30,415 nt of DNA from positions 1-30,415 of the forward strand of contig JBEKTD010000019.1 in NCBI GenBank assembly GCA_049516395.1, read 5' to 3'. This document shows, piece by piece, positions 7,704 through 15,631 of the stretch. The notes under the pieces are model-generated. The model made no database searches, was not told the DNA's origin, and saw only the letters and a list, made by a program, of their open reading frames with translations. The DNA comes from Fen-1362 sp049516395. Its GTDB lineage: Bacteria; Planctomycetota; Phycisphaerae; Sedimentisphaerales; Anaerobacaceae. The translations under genes were made by a program, and so were the position numbers. Position 1 is the stretch's first letter. Each line of letters begins with the position of its first letter.

Positions 7704-8812
7704 AGTTTCGTCCATCTAAATGGGTCTGCGTCTTTAGTGCTCACCCTTATTGTGACGGTTTGAAGCGGTTTTTGCAACTGTTTGGCTAACTTTTTGAGGA
7801 TAAATCGTTCAGAAACCGTATGCGACAGGCAAAGGCAGGTAAGCCCCGCTTCCTGGGCCGCAAGGGCCTGGTGGTGCTTTAGCTCGCCAGTAACGTAAAG
7901 GTCGGTATTTTCGGCGATAACGAGGTTTATGAGCTTGCCGCAGGAGCCGGCACATACGGCGGCAGTCCTGATGGTGCGTTTTTCCGGGCCTACGATGCCG
8001 ACTGCCTTTGCGCCGGTATGTTTCCTGAGTTTTTTAATAATTTCAGATAGCGCCGTCGGTTTTGCGAGCTTGCCCATTCTGCCCAAGCCGAATTTCGCCT
8101 GCTCATCGACAAGTTTATAAATGTCATAAGCGGGTACTTCATAAGGATGCGCCTTTAGCATCGCGGTTACCACGCCTGCGAGTTTTTCTGCCGGGACAAT
8201 CGCCTCGAATTTCAATTCCGGCACTTTTTCGAGGACGCCTCTTTTGCCGATAGAGGGGCGTGCGCCTTCGAGGGGGAGAAAGCTCCCTTGTCCCTGCGAT
8301 GAGAAGCTGCAATTGCTGTAATTGCCGATGTGACCCGCGCCTGCTGCGAATACGGCGTCGGCGACTTTTGCCGCGGATTTCACGGGGACAAAGACCGCGA
8401 GTTTGTAGTTGTTGCCGACGGGTGCGGAAACGTAATCGCCGAGCGGATGGCCGTTTTGTATGCCTACTATTTCTGCAAGCCCGTCATTTACTCCTCCTTC
8501 GACGGCGTCCAGTGCGGTGTGGATGCAAAAGACGGGTATGCCCGAACGAATCAGCTCGTAAACAACGCTTGTCGGGCCTTGCGTGTTTATTTTTTTCAGG
8601 CCATCCCAGATGATGGGGTGATAGCACACAATCATATCGGTTTTGAGCCGTTTTGCCTCAGCGAGAACGTCTGCTGTGATATCAATTGTGAGCAGGACGC
8701 GTTTTACTTTTTTTTCTAAGCTTCCGAGAAGCAGGCCTACATTGTCCCAGCTTTGGGCTAAACCCAGCGGGATTATTTTTTCGATTTGTGCCGCGATATC
8801 TTTAACTTTCAT
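7700..8812 (-). CDS. NIF3/YqfO-family dinuclear-metal protein
   Basis: The protein is 370 aa, the length of the YqfO form with an inserted PII-like domain. The N-terminal half has SWDNVGLLLG (21-30), CYHPIIWDG (63-71, His65 a metal ligand) and IHTALDAVEGGVND (97-110, His98 and Asp102). The insert (about 130-240) contains FVPVKSAAKVADAVFAAGAGHIGNYSNCSF and the AHPYEVPAYDIY strand typical of the PII-like cassette. The C-terminal half has DLYVTGELKHHQAL and LSHTVSERF, completing the metal site. The family is annotated variously as GTP cyclohydrolase 1 type 2 or Nif3; the physiological substrate is uncertain. It overlaps pabC by ATGA at 8809-8812 and scpB by ATGA at 7700-7703. Confidence 0.9.
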   Translation of the reverse strand: MKVKDIAAQIEKIIPLGLAQSWDNVGLLLGSLEKKVKRVLLTIDITADVLAEAKRLKTDMIVCYHPIIWDGLKKINTQGPTSVVYELIRSGIPVFCIHTALDAVEGGVNDGLAEIVGIQNGHPLGDYVSAPVGNNYKLAVFVPVKSAAKVADAVFAAGAGHIGNYSNCSFSSQGQGSFLPLEGARPSIGKRGVLEKVPELKFEAIVPAEKLAGVVTAMLKAHPYEVPAYDIYKLVDEQAKFGLGRMGKLAKPTALSEIIKKLRKHTGAKAVGIVGPEKRTIRTAAVCAGSCGKLINLVIAENTDLYVTGELKHHQALAAQEAGLTCLCLSHTVSERFILKKLAKQLQKPLQTVTIRVSTKDADPFRWTKL

Positions 8813-9672
8813 TTTTTACCTCTGCAATTGTTTTTCGCAAATTCGTCGTAATGCTCCTGTATTTTTTTTGTTACCGCCCCCGGCTTGCCCTCGCCGACGT
8901 TGTGCTTTTCGATTCCGGCGACGGGCATAACCTGCATAATGACGTTTGTGATAAAGACCTCATCTGCGCCGAGCAGGTCGTCGATTGTAAGGTCTTTTTC
9001 GATTAGTTTAATTTTACTTTCTATTGCCAGTTCGCAGACGGTTTTCCTTGCGATACCGGGCAGCACGGGCGTATTGGTCTTCGGCGTGAATAATTTTGAA
9101 TCCTTTACCAGAAAGACGTTGCTGACACACCCCTCGGCTAATTGGCCATCGATTGTGAACCAAAGGGCTTCCGCAGCACCTTTTTCGTGGGCCTGTTTTA
9201 ATGCAAGCATACGCGATAAATAGCTTGTCGTCTTATGCCCGCAGGCCGGGTCGCTTGTGTTTTGTCTTGTCGGGCAAAGCACAACCAGCACACCTTTTTT
9301 GTAATATTCAGCCGGGTAGGGCTGTAGTTTTGTCGCGGTTACGAGCAACGTGGGGTTCGGTTTTGCCTGTGCCTGTGGAATTGCTCCCGCTGAAAGGGTC
9401 AGCCGAATCCGGGCATCTGTGAGGTTATTTACTTCGATAACTTTATAAACGGCTTCTTTGAGGTATTCTTTGTTGTAAGAATGTTCGATGAACAAGGCCT
9501 TTGTGCTTGCAAGCAATCTGTCTAAGTGGTCATCAAGCCGAAACACGATGCCGTTATATGCCCGCATCGTTTCAAACAGCCCGGCCCCATACAAAAACCC
9601 GCTGTCGCCGATTGATATCCGGCCTTCTTCAATATCAATAAGTTTGTCGTTTAAGAAGATTTTATCTCTCAC
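8809..9672 (-). CDS. pabC: Class IV PLP aminotransferase family, probable aminodeoxychorismate lyase
   Basis: The protein is 287 aa with the fold-type IV signature: GDSGFLYGAGLFETMRAY (22-39), the PLP lysine Lys147 in GHKTTSYLSR, and AEGCVSNVFLV with Glu180. Family members are branched-chain or D-amino-acid aminotransferases and 4-amino-4-deoxychorismate lyase (PabC), which are hard to separate by motif. I favour PabC because pabB is two genes upstream in the same block; PabC releases pyruvate from aminodeoxychorismate to give p-aminobenzoate for folate. If the lyase assignment is wrong, IlvE-like transamination is the alternative. It overlaps the upstream membrane-protein gene by 11 bases and the NIF3-family gene by 4. 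Confidence 0.75.
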   Translation of the reverse strand: MRDKIFLNDKLIDIEEGRISIGDSGFLYGAGLFETMRAYNGIVFRLDDHLDRLLASTKALFIEHSYNKEYLKEAVYKVIEVNNLTDARIRLTLSAGAIPQAQAKPNPTLLVTATKLQPYPAEYYKKGVLVVLCPTRQNTSDPACGHKTTSYLSRMLALKQAHEKGAAEALWFTIDGQLAEGCVSNVFLVKDSKLFTPKTNTPVLPGIARKTVCELAIESKIKLIEKDLTIDDLLGADEVFITNVIMQVMPVAGIEKHNVGEGKPGAVTKKIQEHYDEFAKNNCRGKK

Positions 9673-10486
9673 AGTTGGGTTCCATATTATTCCAATTCAG
9701 AAGTCCAATTCTGTCTTTCTTGACGAATTCGATGTGTCCGTTGTTAAGCAGCACTGGGCAACGGTTATGATGTTGAAAGATTGCTATCTCGGGTCCACCG
9801 GATTGGTTCCAGCCAGGCTTGGCCTCAAACAACAACACCGCACTTCCTGGCGAGTTTGGTTCGGCACAAGGATTCAAAGTATAGGGGGTATTATAGCGGT
9901 TTCTTTCCTTCGTATGTATAGAAGTGCAACAGAATCGCCAGTCATCGATATGCGCCTCTCGTATAAGCAAGTCACACCACGCGTTACTGTCTGGATACAG
10001 GTTGTTGTGTTGCGCAGCATATTTCTGCAAACCTTTTTCGAGATACGAAAGGTTTGCTCTACATATCCTATCATATTTGGCTTGGTGCATGCGAGGGAGG
10101 AAGACTGTTACACTCAGAAGGAGAACAAAATAGCATCCAGATACACACAGAGCGAATATTGCCAAACTAATTCCTTTTGGGTCTTCTTTCTTCTTACGGA
10201 TTTGTACCAATGCGACGATGGCGCTGGTGATTCCCACAATAAATACTGATAGCGAGAATACCATTAATGCCCTGAGTATAATGCGGAAGATAAAATCAAA
10301 GTATGTCTCGTTGATCTTTAAGGCGATTAACGCAAACGCAAGTACCGCGGCGGCGACTCCTGCCCCGAAAAGGAGTACCCAGCCCCCCAGCGATGAAACG
10401 AGTGCAATCTTCGACCATTTGCCGATTCGATGCGGCTGCTCTATGCCTGTGTTTCGTATATTCTGTTGGTTGAGTTGCTCGTTCAT
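9662..10486 (-). CDS. Three-helix membrane protein with pseudopilin-like (H-X9-DG type) C-terminus
   Basis: The protein is 274 aa. Residues 24-130 contain three hydrophobic helices separated by a charged loop (RKKKEDPKG), resembling the small DUF4190-type membrane domain. From RMHQAKYDRICRANLSYLEKGLQKYAAQHNNLYPD onward it looks like the periplasmic part of planctomycete DUF1559/type II pseudopilins: a long helix with a conserved C-L-x-x-L-x-x-Y-A-x-x-x-x-x-Y-P motif. It ends with CPVLLNNGHIEFVKKDRI, matching the usual closing H-x-EFV strand. Function is unknown. It is wedged between pabB (6-base gap) and pabC (11-base overlap), so it is almost certainly co-transcribed with the folate genes without an obvious functional link. 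Confidence 0.65.
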   Translation of the reverse strand: MNEQLNQQNIRNTGIEQPHRIGKWSKIALVSSLGGWVLLFGAGVAAAVLAFALIALKINETYFDFIFRIILRALMVFSLSVFIVGITSAIVALVQIRKKKEDPKGISLAIFALCVSGCYFVLLLSVTVFLPRMHQAKYDRICRANLSYLEKGLQKYAAQHNNLYPDSNAWCDLLIREAHIDDWRFCCTSIHTKERNRYNTPYTLNPCAEPNSPGSAVLLFEAKPGWNQSGGPEIAIFQHHNRCPVLLNNGHIEFVKKDRIGLLNWNNMEPNCER

Positions 10487-10492
10487 TTATTA

Positions 10493-11929
10493 CTATTCAC
10501 AATTAGTGTTTACAATATCAATACCTGCCAATAAAGCTCTTGCTTTTACTAAAGTTTCGTTCCATTCGGCCATTGGGTCGGAGTCGGCGACGATGCCGCC
10601 GCCCGTCTGGACGTAAGCCGATTTGTTTTTAATGATAATCGTGCGTATGGCGATATTCAAGCAAACACTGCCGTCGAAGCCGAGATAGCCGATGCTGCCT
10701 GTGTAAATGCCTCGTGCGGTCGGCTCGGTTTCATTTATGATTTGCATTGAGCGGATTTTGGGTGCTCCCGTGATTGAGCCGCCGGGGAATACCGCCTTTA
10801 GAATATCGCAGAAATTTACATTATCTCTAAGTTTACCCGCGACGGTTGCGACCGCGTGAAAAACGCTCGGGTAGGTTTCAATAGTCCTCGGCTGAATGAC
10901 TTTTCTTGTGCCAGGGACACAAATGTGGGCGAGGTCGTTTCGCTCAAGGTCGATAATCATATTTAATTCAGCTTTTTCCTTTGCGCTGTCGATAAGCTGC
11001 TGAAGGTTTTCCGCGTTGATTTGCTTTGTCTCGGCAGAAGTTTCTTCGAGCCGTTTGCGGGTTCCCTTGATTGGTTTTGTGCTGATTATGCCGTCTTTTA
11101 CGGTGATGAACATCTCAGGCGATGCGCTTACGATTTGGAAATTGCCTGTGTCGATATAGGCGGAATATGGACTTGGATTATAGCGGTTCTGCCAGTGGAA
11201 GAGGTCGATTGGCCGGGCGTCATATTCGCAATCAAACCGCTGAGAGAAGTTTATCTGATATACATCGCCGTCGTATATGTGGCGTTTGATTTTCTCGAAG
11301 GCCCTGAGGTAATAATCCTTGGTCATATTAGAGCGAACCTGCGAAAAATCGGTATTTTCAATATCGGCGGATTTTGGTGTTGGCACTTGTATATCGCGGG
11401 CCTTGTTGAGAAGTGATTCGAGGAATAACAATTTTTGCTGAGGTGTTTCGGCATCGTTATCGAGTTCGAGGGTAATCAGTTGAAAAGTTTTTTTACTGTG
11501 GTCATAAGCAATCAGCCGGTCATAAAACAGGAGGCGGATCAGGGGCAGTCGCAGGTCATCGGTATTTGTGCGGGATACGGGTTCTAAATAACTGCCCAGT
11601 TCGTAGCCGAAAAAGCCGACCCAGCCGCCTGTGAACAATCCATTGGGCAGGGGGGGCTTTGTGGGTTTGTATTTATCCAGAACTTTTTGTAATTTTTCAA
11701 GCGGCTCAACCTGGCCTGCGTTAAATTCAAAGACCTCTTTAGGCATTGCCATCCAGTATGAAAATCCGTCGGCAGTTTCTTTTGAGGAATTCCCGCCGAG
11801 GATTGATACGCCCGGCAGGGCGGAGAAAATTTCGCTAAGCGAATCAGGGTTGATTTCGGCTGATTTAATTTTGCTGTGTAATCGGCAGGCGGATTGCTTT
11901 TTGACTGTTTGGAGTGTGGTGGTAGTCAT
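10493..11929 (-). CDS. pabB: Aminodeoxychorismate synthase component I
   Basis: The protein is 478 aa from ATG 11929 (TTG 11935, two codons earlier, would overlap the upstream stop). It is a chorismate-binding enzyme with HIYDGDVYQINFSQRF, SASPEMFI, FPGGSITGAPK (381-391 from the ATG) and GGGIVADSDPMAEWNET. PIKGTRKR, with Lys288, has the lysine that marks PabB; anthranilate synthase TrpE has PIAGTR there. PabB aminates chorismate to 4-amino-4-deoxychorismate using ammonia from the glutaminase PabA, which is not in this window. The product goes to PabC, encoded two genes downstream. The upstream gene ends at 11932, leaving 2 bases. Confidence 0.93.
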   Translation of the reverse strand: MTTTTLQTVKKQSACRLHSKIKSAEINPDSLSEIFSALPGVSILGGNSSKETADGFSYWMAMPKEVFEFNAGQVEPLEKLQKVLDKYKPTKPPLPNGLFTGGWVGFFGYELGSYLEPVSRTNTDDLRLPLIRLLFYDRLIAYDHSKKTFQLITLELDNDAETPQQKLLFLESLLNKARDIQVPTPKSADIENTDFSQVRSNMTKDYYLRAFEKIKRHIYDGDVYQINFSQRFDCEYDARPIDLFHWQNRYNPSPYSAYIDTGNFQIVSASPEMFITVKDGIISTKPIKGTRKRLEETSAETKQINAENLQQLIDSAKEKAELNMIIDLERNDLAHICVPGTRKVIQPRTIETYPSVFHAVATVAGKLRDNVNFCDILKAVFPGGSITGAPKIRSMQIINETEPTARGIYTGSIGYLGFDGSVCLNIAIRTIIIKNKSAYVQTGGGIVADSDPMAEWNETLVKARALLAGIDIVNTNCE

Positions 11930-11931
11930 TG

Positions 11932-13020
11932 TCAAGCAGGCCGGATTAATTTTTTCTTATTGAAAAATTCCAGTGCGCTTTTGGTGTTGTCAAAAAGCTT
12001 TGTTGCGGTCTGTGTTACGAATACCGATGGCGTTTGCTTCGCGGTCCAGATCACATAAACATCTTTTGCTGCTTCGTGGGCGTGCTGCAATTCGCGTTCG
12101 ACGCCGCTTGAGATAGCCGCCCGGCCGTCGGGAAGGGTTGGGATGAAGCTGATAATCATATCGGACTGGTCTATGAGCAGGAAATCGCGCGCGTAGGTCT
12201 GGCTGTATATATCGCGTTCGATTTGGCGAATCTGGTCGAGGTTCAGCCGGACGGTTTTGCCGCCCGCCTCGATTTCGAGGAAATCTTTGCCATCCTCGGC
12301 GGCCTCAAGAGCCATACGGGGCAGAAACGCCTCTTCCAAATCACCCGGGTCAAAGCAGGTGAAGTATTTTTTCATCATCTGCCTGAACTCACCGATTTCT
12401 TTCTTTACGTCTTCAAGGTCCGTAACGGCTGTCATCGGGTAACTCAGATACGCTCGTTTTATTTTCGGCTCAAAAAGCAAACGGTAAAACGCCTCGATTG
12501 TTTCTTCGGTACCTCCGTGGGCGAGGCAGTAAAATGGCGTATCTTCGTTGATGCCTTTGCAGAGCATTTCGGTGCCGATGATTTCCTCTTCCCGCCAGAC
12601 GATAAGGTCTTTGAGCGTGTGTTCGGTGAAATGTTCGCTCAGCAGCCGACTATGCAAAGCGGCAACTCCGTCAATCAGGCAGATATAAATGCTCGCGTCG
12701 AGCTGACGCATCTGGTCAAAATCAACCGCCGGGAACAAACCGTGCCGCCAGCGGAAAGTAGCGTGTGTGTTGACAATTAAGTTCGGGGCCTTTTTCGCTT
12801 TGGCGATAATATCTTTGAAAACGCTTCGGCGAAGTGAATGCAGCCGTTTGAGCGGTATATCCAGGATTTTCCCCGGCGTTATATCGGGCGCCTCCTCGTA
12901 CATCATATCGCCGACGTTGCACAGCATCACCTCTTTGCCCTGAAGGCCTGCGTAATCGCACACCTTCTTAAGGTAGTTTTTTTTGTCTAAGCCCACCAAT
13001 CCTGTTACGACGATTACCAT
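11932..13020 (-). CDS. Adenylate-kinase-like protein with degenerate P-loop fused to a nucleoside deoxyribosyltransferase-like domain
   Basis: The protein is 362 aa. Residues 1-185 resemble archaeal-type adenylate kinase in order: beta1 VIVVTG, NVGDMMYEEA (35-44), NLIVNTHATFRWRHG (80-94, the VDTHA region) and REEEIIGTEML, like the lid/helix segment. The Walker A loop is altered: GLVGLDKK (7-14) instead of GxxGxGK[ST]; the last Gly and the Ser/Thr are lost while one Lys remains. Residues about 188-330 read AYLSYPMTAV (190-199), then QSDMIISFIPTLPDGRAAISSGVERELQHAHEA. This matches the layout of the nucleoside 2-deoxyribosyltransferase/DUF4406-like fold, with Glu308 or Glu310 where that family has its catalytic Glu. 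The pairing is unfamiliar to me. A role in nucleotide salvage or sensing is only a guess. It lies 37 bases after prfA and just ahead of pabB. Confidence 0.5.
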   Translation of the reverse strand: MVIVVTGLVGLDKKNYLKKVCDYAGLQGKEVMLCNVGDMMYEEAPDITPGKILDIPLKRLHSLRRSVFKDIIAKAKKAPNLIVNTHATFRWRHGLFPAVDFDQMRQLDASIYICLIDGVAALHSRLLSEHFTEHTLKDLIVWREEEIIGTEMLCKGINEDTPFYCLAHGGTEETIEAFYRLLFEPKIKRAYLSYPMTAVTDLEDVKKEIGEFRQMMKKYFTCFDPGDLEEAFLPRMALEAAEDGKDFLEIEAGGKTVRLNLDQIRQIERDIYSQTYARDFLLIDQSDMIISFIPTLPDGRAAISSGVERELQHAHEAAKDVYVIWTAKQTPSVFVTQTATKLFDNTKSALEFFNKKKLIRPA

Positions 13021-13030
13021 AGTTTTGCTC

Positions 13031-13048
13031 GGCGAGGTAAACCCCGCC
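13031..13048. repeat. Short GC-rich hairpin (REP-like) between prfA and the kinase-like gene
   Basis: On the minus strand GGCGGGG-TTTA-CCTCGCC forms a 7-bp stem (one G-T pair) with a four-base loop. It fills most of the 37-base gap. The wording closely resembles a TAGGGCGGGGTTTACCCCGCC-like gap repeat I associate with planctomycete genomes (from memory). There is no T-tract, so it is not a classic terminator. Confidence 0.5.
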
Positions 13049-13057
13049 CTACAAAGA

Positions 13058-14146
13058 TTAGAGGTTTTTCAGCCTTTCCTGAATATCGTGTTCTTTCAGA
13101 GCTTTAAACAATTCGCCCGCTTCGCCTGCGAGTATTTTATCCAACGTGTAAAGCGACAGGTTGATTCTGTGGTCGGTGACGCGGTTCTGCGGGAAGTTAT
13201 ATGTCCTGATTTTCTCGCTGCGGTCGCCCGAACCAATCATTATTTTACGTTTGGCTTCGCGTTCGGCTACCCTCTTGCTCTCGTAAAATTCATAAAGCCG
13301 GCCTCGCAGTATTCGCCACGCCTTTGCGCGGTTTTTATGCTGGCTTTTCTCTTCCTGCATTCGAACGGTGATTCCCGTCGGGATATGTTCGAGTCGTATC
13401 GCGCTGCTCGTCTTGTTGACCTTTTGTCCGCCCGGACCGCTTGACCTGCACACCTGCTCGACAACGTCTTCGGGATTTATCTGAATATCCACTTCTTCCG
13501 GCTCAGGCAAAACCGCAACGGTTGCCGCGGAGGTATGGATTCTGCCCTGTGCCTCGGTTTCAGGCACTCTCTGTACCCGGTGGCCTCCGCCCTCGTAGCC
13601 CAGTTCCGTCCATACGCCTTCGCCCTTGATGCCGAATATTACTTCACGGAACCCGCCCCTGTCCGTGGTGCTGAAATCCAGGTCTTCGACTTTCCACCCG
13701 CGGTCGGTCGCGTATTTTGTGTACATCGTATAGAGGTCGCGTGCAAACAGGGCTGCTTCTTCGCCACCTGTGCCCGCGCGTATTTCCATAATGACCGAGC
13801 CGATTGAATCGTCGTCGGCGGTAAGCAGCTTGTCCTGTAATTCCATCAGGAGCGTTGTTTTTTTTGCATTGAGCTGCTGGAGCTCCTCTTTCGCCATTTC
13901 CTTAAGCTCTGCCTCGGTCGAGTTGTTATTTATAAGCTGCTCGGCGTGCTCCGCCCCCTCGGCGGCTTTCTTATAGTCGCGAAATTTTGCAACCAGTCCC
14001 TTGATTTTGCCCTGTTCCTTTGCCATCGCGATAAGCTTGGTGGATTCGCTTGCGATGTCAGGGTTTTCCATCTGCTTTTGCAGCTCGTCAAAACGGGCCT
14101 CAATCTCGGTCAGTTTCTTAATTAAAGGCGTATCTGTTTCAGGCAT
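13058..14146 (-). CDS. prfA: Peptide chain release factor 1
   Basis: RF1 reads UAA and UAG stop codons and triggers peptide release. From ATG 14146 the protein is 362 aa, the normal length. A further upstream TTG (14188) would add 14 residues and lacks support, while GGGA lies about 10 bases before ATG 14146. The sequence has GTGGEEAALFARDLY, the codon-recognition P-x-T motif as PET (195-197) in HRVQRVPETEAQGRIHTSAATVAVLPE, which marks RF1 and not RF2, and SSGPGGQKVNKTSSA with the catalytic GGQ (239-241). The gene lies directly downstream of rpmE, a common bacterial pairing. No prmC (the GGQ methyltransferase) follows it here. Confidence 0.96.
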   Translation of the reverse strand: MPETDTPLIKKLTEIEARFDELQKQMENPDIASESTKLIAMAKEQGKIKGLVAKFRDYKKAAEGAEHAEQLINNNSTEAELKEMAKEELQQLNAKKTTLLMELQDKLLTADDDSIGSVIMEIRAGTGGEEAALFARDLYTMYTKYATDRGWKVEDLDFSTTDRGGFREVIFGIKGEGVWTELGYEGGGHRVQRVPETEAQGRIHTSAATVAVLPEPEEVDIQINPEDVVEQVCRSSGPGGQKVNKTSSAIRLEHIPTGITVRMQEEKSQHKNRAKAWRILRGRLYEFYESKRVAEREAKRKIMIGSGDRSEKIRTYNFPQNRVTDHRINLSLYTLDKILAGEAGELFKALKEHDIQERLKNL

Positions 14147-14252
14147 ATTTTTGTCCCGGTAATTTACTTTTGGAAAGGCAATAAACAATCAGAGCTCCAT
14201 TCTTGCCCAAACGACCAAAAAAGGAGCCCTGATAGTGATTCGGCGTGCGTAA

Positions 14253-14474
14253 CTACTTTTTCGTCTTTTTGAAGTAGTCGGTGCCGTATTTTTTCTGGAA
14301 ACGCTCGACCCGCCCGGCGGTATCGACGTATTTCTGCTTGCCCGTGTAGAAAGGATGGCAGGCAGAGCAGATTTCCGCGTGGATTTCGGTTGCGGTACTG
14401 CGGGTTTCAAAGGTATTTCCGCAGCCGCAGTGAACCACGACTTTGTCGTATTTCGGATGTATGTCTTTCTTCAT
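14253..14474 (-). CDS. rpmE: 50S ribosomal protein L31 (zinc-binding form)
   Basis: The protein is 73 aa, the normal length for bL31, starting MKKDIHPKY. Four Cys (Cys16, Cys18, Cys36, Cys39) form the zinc-ribbon of the C+ type, followed by the HPFYTGKQKYVDTAGRVERF signature. ATG 14474 follows GGAG at about 9 bases. It is the first gene of the long minus-strand block that continues through prfA and the folate genes. Confidence 0.97.
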   Translation of the reverse strand: MKKDIHPKYDKVVVHCGCGNTFETRSTATEIHAEICSACHPFYTGKQKYVDTAGRVERFQKKYGTDYFKKTKK

Positions 14475-14754
14475 AATTTACTCCAGAACAATCAAAAGCA
14501 CTATTTTACCGTAATCCGCGTATAAATCAATAGGATTTTTGACAAGTTTAATGATTATGTATGCGTGATTTTTGCCTTAATAATCAGGTTTCGGAAGGAT
14601 TTTAGGGTGTAGTTTGACGTTGATATTTGTGATATTACCAGACCAGGAGGAGTAACTTTGGGAAATAGCTGAAGGTTGTTTGTTTTTTAATCGATAAAAG
14701 ATTACCCACACTTTAATAGGGGGTGGGGTTTCGATTTTTTACAGTGGTGCCTGG
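14475..14754. other. Divergent intergenic region between rpmE and the TIM-barrel gene
   Basis: This 280-base AT-rich stretch separates the minus-strand ribosomal block from the plus-strand genes. Apart from the putative rpmE promoter I see no convincing hairpin or gene. TTGACA at 14538-14543 on the plus strand has no good -10 partner, so the promoter for the plus-strand gene is not resolved. Confidence 0.5.
14503..14530 (-). promoter_or_regulatory. Probable sigma70 promoter for rpmE and the downstream block
   Basis: On the minus strand TTGATT (14530-14525) is followed after 16 bases by TAAAAT (14508-14503, one mismatch to the consensus). The predicted start point is about 25 bases before the rpmE ATG. 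The -35 box is only a partial match. Confidence 0.45.
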
Positions 14755-15537
14755 ATGAGGATAAGATACGTTGTCTCGACAATGGCGTTTTGGGGTAAGC
14801 AGAGCCGATTGTCTCTGGAGCAGGAATGTGACCTGCTGCGGACGCTTAGTTTGGGCGTTGAGCTTGGGCCTAATATAGGCGGGCTTGATGAGTGCCGGTA
14901 CGACAAGCGCGACTGGCCCCGGCTTGAGGCCGCTACTGAAGGTATGCTTGTCTCGATGCGTTCCCGCAATGATAATCCCAGTATTGAACAGTGGGCCGAG
15001 CAAATCGGCTGCGCGAAACTCCTCAAGGCCAATATCGTTGCCGATTTGCAGAGTTTGCGTATGCAGGGCAAAAACGCCGATGACGGCGATTTTATCGCCG
15101 AGGTCGTTGGTATGGCAAAAGACCAGGGCGTAAAACTTTGTATAGAAACTGGGCCTCTGGATATGCTCAAAGATATCGGCCGTCGTTTCAAGTCGATATG
15201 GTATTGCTTAGACACCGGCTTTGCGACGTGCGATGCCGGGCATAGTTTCAATGAATATGTTGATACGTTTGCGAAAAGGACTGCCCATTTGCACCTTGCC
15301 GACCACAACGGCAGTTGCGATGACCACAGGCCCCTCGGCTGTTCAGGCGGGGCCAAGCAGGATAACTTTGATTATTTGCTGAAGTCGCTGGAAAAATATA
15401 ATAACGACGTTATCGGTTCGCTCGAGATGACGCCCTGCACGCCGGTTGAAATGATAAAACGGTCGAGTTATTTTCTGTTCGATGTTCTTGGCTGGCCTGA
15501 CCGCCCCAAAAAAACCGCGGATTCTCATCAGCATTAA
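14755..15537 (+). CDS. Sugar phosphate isomerase/epimerase-like TIM-barrel protein
   Basis: The protein is 260 aa and resembles the xylose-isomerase-like/AP-endonuclease family 2 barrel. Supporting stretches are GVELGPNIGG (strand 2 region), GCAKLLKANIV, LCIETGPLDMLKDIGRRF, IWYCLDTGFATCDAGHSFNEYVDTFAKRTAHLHLADHNG and VIGSLEMTPCTPVEMIKRS. The metal ligands expected in this fold would be Glu in CIETG, Asp in LDTGFA, His in LHLADH and Glu in LEMTP, all present. The reaction and substrate cannot be read from sequence. The ribosome binding site before ATG 14755 is weak, so a slightly different start is possible. It is 94 bases upstream of the radical SAM gene. Confidence 0.75.
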   Translation: MRIRYVVSTMAFWGKQSRLSLEQECDLLRTLSLGVELGPNIGGLDECRYDKRDWPRLEAATEGMLVSMRSRNDNPSIEQWAEQIGCAKLLKANIVADLQSLRMQGKNADDGDFIAEVVGMAKDQGVKLCIETGPLDMLKDIGRRFKSIWYCLDTGFATCDAGHSFNEYVDTFAKRTAHLHLADHNGSCDDHRPLGCSGGAKQDNFDYLLKSLEKYNNDVIGSLEMTPCTPVEMIKRSSYFLFDVLGWPDRPKKTADSHQH

Positions 15538-15631
15538 GTTGTTCCTCTTCCGTCAGAAAACTATTGACAAAAAACGCCGATTGCCGATGCTGGTTGATTA
15601 TTTTTGATATTGTTTTTAAGGCAATCGAACT

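Noticed and set aside
8260..8719. Long plus-strand open frames opposite the NIF3-family gene
   Set aside because: They are complements of a clear conserved coding region, are Arg/Cys-rich, and have no start signals.
14652..14669. Strong Shine-Dalgarno-like AGGAGGAG followed by TTG, suggesting a small gene
   Set aside because: The TTG frame ends after four codons (TTG GGA AAT AGC TGA), and no longer frame follows at suitable spacing.
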